This document shows, in pieces, positions 60,530-63,416 of a stretch of DNA of 63,416 nt. Positions within the stretch are counted from its first letter, which is position 1. Each line of letters starts with the position of its first letter. Under the pieces are notes generated by a model that was not told the DNA's origin, did not search any database, and saw only the letters and a list, made by a program, of their open reading frames with translations. The translations under genes and the position numbers were made by a program. The stretch comes from SUP05 sp964577715 (GTDB lineage: Bacteria > Pseudomonadota > Gammaproteobacteria > PS1 > Pseudothioglobaceae), in assembly GCA_964577715.1 (NCBI GenBank), contig CAZOAA010000006.1, positions 1 through 63,416 on the forward strand, given 5' to 3'.

Positions 60530-63416
60530 AATTTACAGAAACAAAATTAGAGCAGGCTTTTATTGAGCTATTGGAAAATGAAGATTTTCCACACTACTTG
60601 GGTAATACTATTTCCCGAGCGGATGATGAGGCGTTGATTGAAGAAGATTTAAAATCCTATCTACTTAGTAAGTATAGAAAAGAACAGCTTACTGAAGTAG
60701 AAGTTCAAACAATTATCCTAAAGCTAAAATCTCTTTCTGCTACTGATTTGTACGAAAGCAACAAAACCATTATGCGCTGGTTGGCGGATGGTTTTATTCT
60801 TAAAAGAGAAGATCGCAGTCAGAAAGATGTTTACATTGAATTGATTGATTATGAAGGATTAGAAAAACAGCGCCAGAGTGATAATTTGGACGAGATTGCT
60901 GCAGACCCTAAAATTGCTTATGGAAAAACTCATAATCACAATATTTACAAATTTGTAAACCAGCTAGAGATTACAGGTACCGAAAAACGTATTCCTGACG
61001 GCATTATCTATATCAACGGTTTGCCTGTTGTGGTGTTTGAGTTTAAATCTGCTATTCGAGAAAATGCCACTATTAATGATGCCTATGTACAGCTAACCAC
61101 ACGCTATAAGCGCGATATTCCAGAGTTATTTAAATATAATGCTTTTTGCGTGATTAGTGATGGTGTAAACAATAAAGCAGGTTCATTCTTCGCACCTTAT
61201 GAATTTTACTACGGTTGGCGACGAGTGGCAGGCTTAGCAAAAGATGTAGATGGTATTGATAGTATGTTTACCATTGTGCAAGGCATGTTGCACCATGACA
61301 GACTTAGAGATATTATTCGTAATTTTATCTACATCCCTGATACTTCAAAAAAAGATGAAAAAATAGTCTGTCGTTATCCGCAATATTATGCGACTCGTGC
61401 GTTGTACGAAAGTATTAAGCAAGCGGAAAAGCCCGAGGGCGATGGCAAGGGTGGCACTTACTTTGGTGCAACAGGTTGTGGTAAGAGTTTTACCATGCTG
61501 TTTCTTGCTCGACTGTTAATGAAGAGTGAGCATTTTGAAAGCCCAACTATTGTATTGATTACCGATCGTACTGATTTGGATGATCAGCTTGCTGGGCAAT
61601 TTACTAATGCCAAAGATTATATTGGTGATAGTAATGTGATTAGTGTTGCTAGCAGAGCTGATTTACGAGCTTTGATTCAAGGCAGAAAAAGTGGCGGTGT
61701 ATTTTTAACCACGATTCATAAATTTACAGAAGACACTGAACTACTGACTGATAGAACTAATGTTATTTGTATTTCTGATGAAGCGCATAGAAGCCAAACT
61801 AATTTAGATCAGAAAGTTAGTGTAACTAGTAATGGCGTTAAAAAGACTTTTGGCTTTGCTAAATATTTGCACGATTCCCTTCCAAATGCTACGTTTGTAG
61901 GTTTTACAGGTACACCGATTGACGCAACTTTGGATGTATTTGGTAAGGTGGTTGACGCTTACACAATGACTGAATCGGTTAGAGATGAAATTACCGTAAG
62001 AATTGTGTATGAAGGTAGAGCAGCAAAAGTTATCTTGCATAACAGTGAATTAGAAAAAATTGAAAAGTATTATGAAAAAGCTGCAGAAGATGGCGCTAAT
62101 GAATATCAAGTAGAGGCGAGTAAAAAGGCCACAGCCACCATGAACTCTATTCTTGGAGATCCAGATGTTTTGGAGGTTTTAGCAAAGGACTTTGTAACGC
62201 ATTACGATAATCGAATATCAGAAGGCGCAACAGTCAAAGGCAAAGCAATGTTTGTTTGTAGTAGTCGAGAGATTGGTTATGAATTTTATAAAAATGTTAT
62301 TAAATTACGTCCAGAATGGACTGAGGTAAAAGTTGCTGAAGATGGGGTGCAACTTAGTGATAAAGAGCAGAAAGAAATTATGCCAATGGAGCGTGTCAAA
62401 ATGATCATGACTAGAGGTAAGGATGATCCTAAAGAGATGTATGATCTTCTTGGTACAAAAGAATATCGTAAAGAATTAGACAGGCAATTTAAAAATGAAA
62501 AGTCCAATTTTAAAATTGCCATTGTAGTTGATATGTGGCTAACAGGATTTGATGTGCCATTTTTAGATTCTATCTATATCTACAAACCTATTAGACAGCA
62601 TAATTTAATCCAAACAATCTCAAGAGTAAACAGAAAATTTAAAGGAAAAAATAAAGGTTTGGTGGTTGATTATATTGGCATTAAGAAGCAAATGAATCTT
62701 GCTTTGGCAAAATACAATCAAGGTGAGGAAGAAAATTTTGAAGATATTGAAGAATCTTTGATTGTGGTTAGAAATCACCTTGATTTACTGGCTAAGATTT
62801 ATTATAAGTTTGACATCTCAAAATATTTCAATGGCTCTGCGCTAGAGCAGTTAAATACTTTAAATACAGCTGCTGAATATGTGCAGTCGACCAAAGAGCT
62901 AGAATCTCGCTTCATGGGTATTGTAAAGCGCCTGAAGGCTGCTTATGACATTTGTGCAGGAAGTGAACAGTTAACCCAAGAAGAAAGGAATTACACGCAT
63001 TTTTATTTGGCGGTTAGGTCAATCGTCTTCAAGCTGACTAAAGGTGACGCACCAGACACGGCGCAAATGAACGAAAAAGTTCGAGAAATGATTAAAGACG
63101 CTCTAAAAAGTGATGGTGTAGAAGAGATATTTAAGCTTGGTGATGATGCACAGACCGAACAAGATATTTTCAATGAAGATTATTTAGCAAAAATTGACAA
63201 AATAAAACTACCAAACACCAAAATAAAACTACTTCAACAATTACTAGCCAAAGCAATTGGCGAGATGAAAAAAGTTAATAAAGTTAAAGGTATTGATTTT
63301 TCTAAAAAGATGCAATTCTTAGTAGAGCAATACAATGAAAGAAAAGAAGATGATGTATTGCGCAGTGAAGTATATGACGATATGGCGGAGCATTTAACTA
63401 ATTTAATTTGGGAAGT
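60526..63416 (+). CDS. hsdR: Type I restriction-modification system, endonuclease/translocase subunit (partial)
   Basis: The frame from ATG 60526 stays open to the window edge (963 codons read), so the gene is nearly complete but cut by the end. The N-terminal nuclease domain has the PD-(D/E)XK pattern: PDGIIYINGLPVVVFEFKSA near residues 160-180. The SF2 translocase has Walker A GATGCGKSF near 318, DEAH in ICISDEAHRSQT near 415, TGTPIDATL near 460, and motif VI-like SRVNRKFKGKNKG near 700. It starts in ATGA overlap with the AlbA-type gene. Family length is about 1000 residues, so only the tail is missing. Reading frame was checked from the nucleotide sequence at the start and the motifs. Confidence 0.93.
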   Translation, partial: MKFTETKLEQAFIELLENEDFPHYLGNTISRADDEALIEEDLKSYLLSKYRKEQLTEVEVQTIILKLKSLSATDLYESNKTIMRWLADGFILKREDRSQKDVYIELIDYEGLEKQRQSDNLDEIAADPKIAYGKTHNHNIYKFVNQLEITGTEKRIPDGIIYINGLPVVVFEFKSAIRENATINDAYVQLTTRYKRDIPELFKYNAFCVISDGVNNKAGSFFAPYEFYYGWRRVAGLAKDVDGIDSMFTIVQGMLHHDRLRDIIRNFIYIPDTSKKDEKIVCRYPQYYATRALYESIKQAEKPEGDGKGGTYFGATGCGKSFTMLFLARLLMKSEHFESPTIVLITDRTDLDDQLAGQFTNAKDYIGDSNVISVASRADLRALIQGRKSGGVFLTTIHKFTEDTELLTDRTNVICISDEAHRSQTNLDQKVSVTSNGVKKTFGFAKYLHDSLPNATFVGFTGTPIDATLDVFGKVVDAYTMTESVRDEITVRIVYEGRAAKVILHNSELEKIEKYYEKAAEDGANEYQVEASKKATATMNSILGDPDVLEVLAKDFVTHYDNRISEGATVKGKAMFVCSSREIGYEFYKNVIKLRPEWTEVKVAEDGVQLSDKEQKEIMPMERVKMIMTRGKDDPKEMYDLLGTKEYRKELDRQFKNEKSNFKIAIVVDMWLTGFDVPFLDSIYIYKPIRQHNLIQTISRVNRKFKGKNKGLVVDYIGIKKQMNLALAKYNQGEEENFEDIEESLIVVRNHLDLLAKIYYKFDISKYFNGSALEQLNTLNTAAEYVQSTKELESRFMGIVKRLKAAYDICAGSEQLTQEERNYTHFYLAVRSIVFKLTKGDAPDTAQMNEKVREMIKDALKSDGVEEIFKLGDDAQTEQDIFNEDYLAKIDKIKLPNTKIKLLQQLLAKAIGEMKKVNKVKGIDFSKKMQFLVEQYNERKEDDVLRSEVYDDMAEHLTNLIWE

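Noticed and set aside
1..63416. tRNA, rRNA, CRISPR array, prophage or plasmid origin
   Set aside because: Reading both strands I saw no cloverleaf-like tRNA, rRNA motif, regularly spaced repeat array, phage structural gene or replication initiator. A covariance-based scan would be needed to exclude small RNAs fully.

Overview
The window is AT-rich bacterial chromosome, densely packed with short-spaced or overlapping genes. The gene set points to a gammaproteobacterium: DUF493-lipB-lipA, an NrdR-boxed nrdAB-yfaE operon, selD-mnmH, pxpABC, a CreBC-like two-component pair, and a proteobacterial (class GN) sortase with its VIT/VWA target. Low GC plus these genes would fit a marine Thioglobus/SUP05-like lineage or symbiont relative. 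That placement is inference: there is no rRNA or sulfur-oxidation gene here to prove it. I found no tRNA, rRNA or CRISPR array.

Layout. 1-9685: two adaptor+permease RND efflux operons face each other tail to tail and share a nearly identical 120-bp internal segment. 9777-11604: lipoate operon (DUF493, lipB, lipA). 11680-16064: a MoxR-type AAA ATPase, NnrS, a hemerythrin-like protein, an HExxH/VWA protein and a rhodanese, with a perfect FNR/DNR-type box before nnrS; this looks like a nitric-oxide/low-oxygen module with a MoxR-VWA chaperone pair. 16061-18310: 5-oxoprolinase pxpABC. 18746-21546: dUTPase, selD, mnmH. 21543-25277: class Ia ribonucleotide reductase with its ferredoxin, under two NrdR boxes. 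25594-35155: a complete fatty-acid beta-oxidation operon (acyl-CoA ligase, patatin lipase, thiolase, FadN-type HAD/ECH, FadE-type dehydrogenase, ferredoxin reductase). 35310-39834: a secreted micro-protein, an APH-kinase/P-loop fusion, a PQQ-type sugar dehydrogenase, pcm and a metallophosphatase. 39955-40755: a strong sigma70 promoter, a structured leader and three overlapping small orphan genes of unusual composition.

40782-51577 holds an envelope system: CreBC-like regulators, an SH3/coiled-coil membrane protein preceded by a helically phased TTCAT repeat array, a sortase homologue lacking the catalytic cysteine, small secreted proteins, then the VIT/VWA sortase target and an intact sortase. 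It is split by a 2.87-kb insert (DUF4143 AAA ATPase and RhuM) bounded by an 80-bp direct repeat and carrying a fused remnant of an hsdR start.

51578-63416 is an accessory/defence region: a full IS30-family element with 3-bp target duplication, IS-associated repeats, a truncated gene end, RadC, a DUF3800 gene inserted between 25-bp repeats, and a type I restriction-modification operon (hsdM, hsdS, OLD-type ATPase/TOPRIM, AlbA/HATPase regulator, hsdR). The last gene runs off the window.
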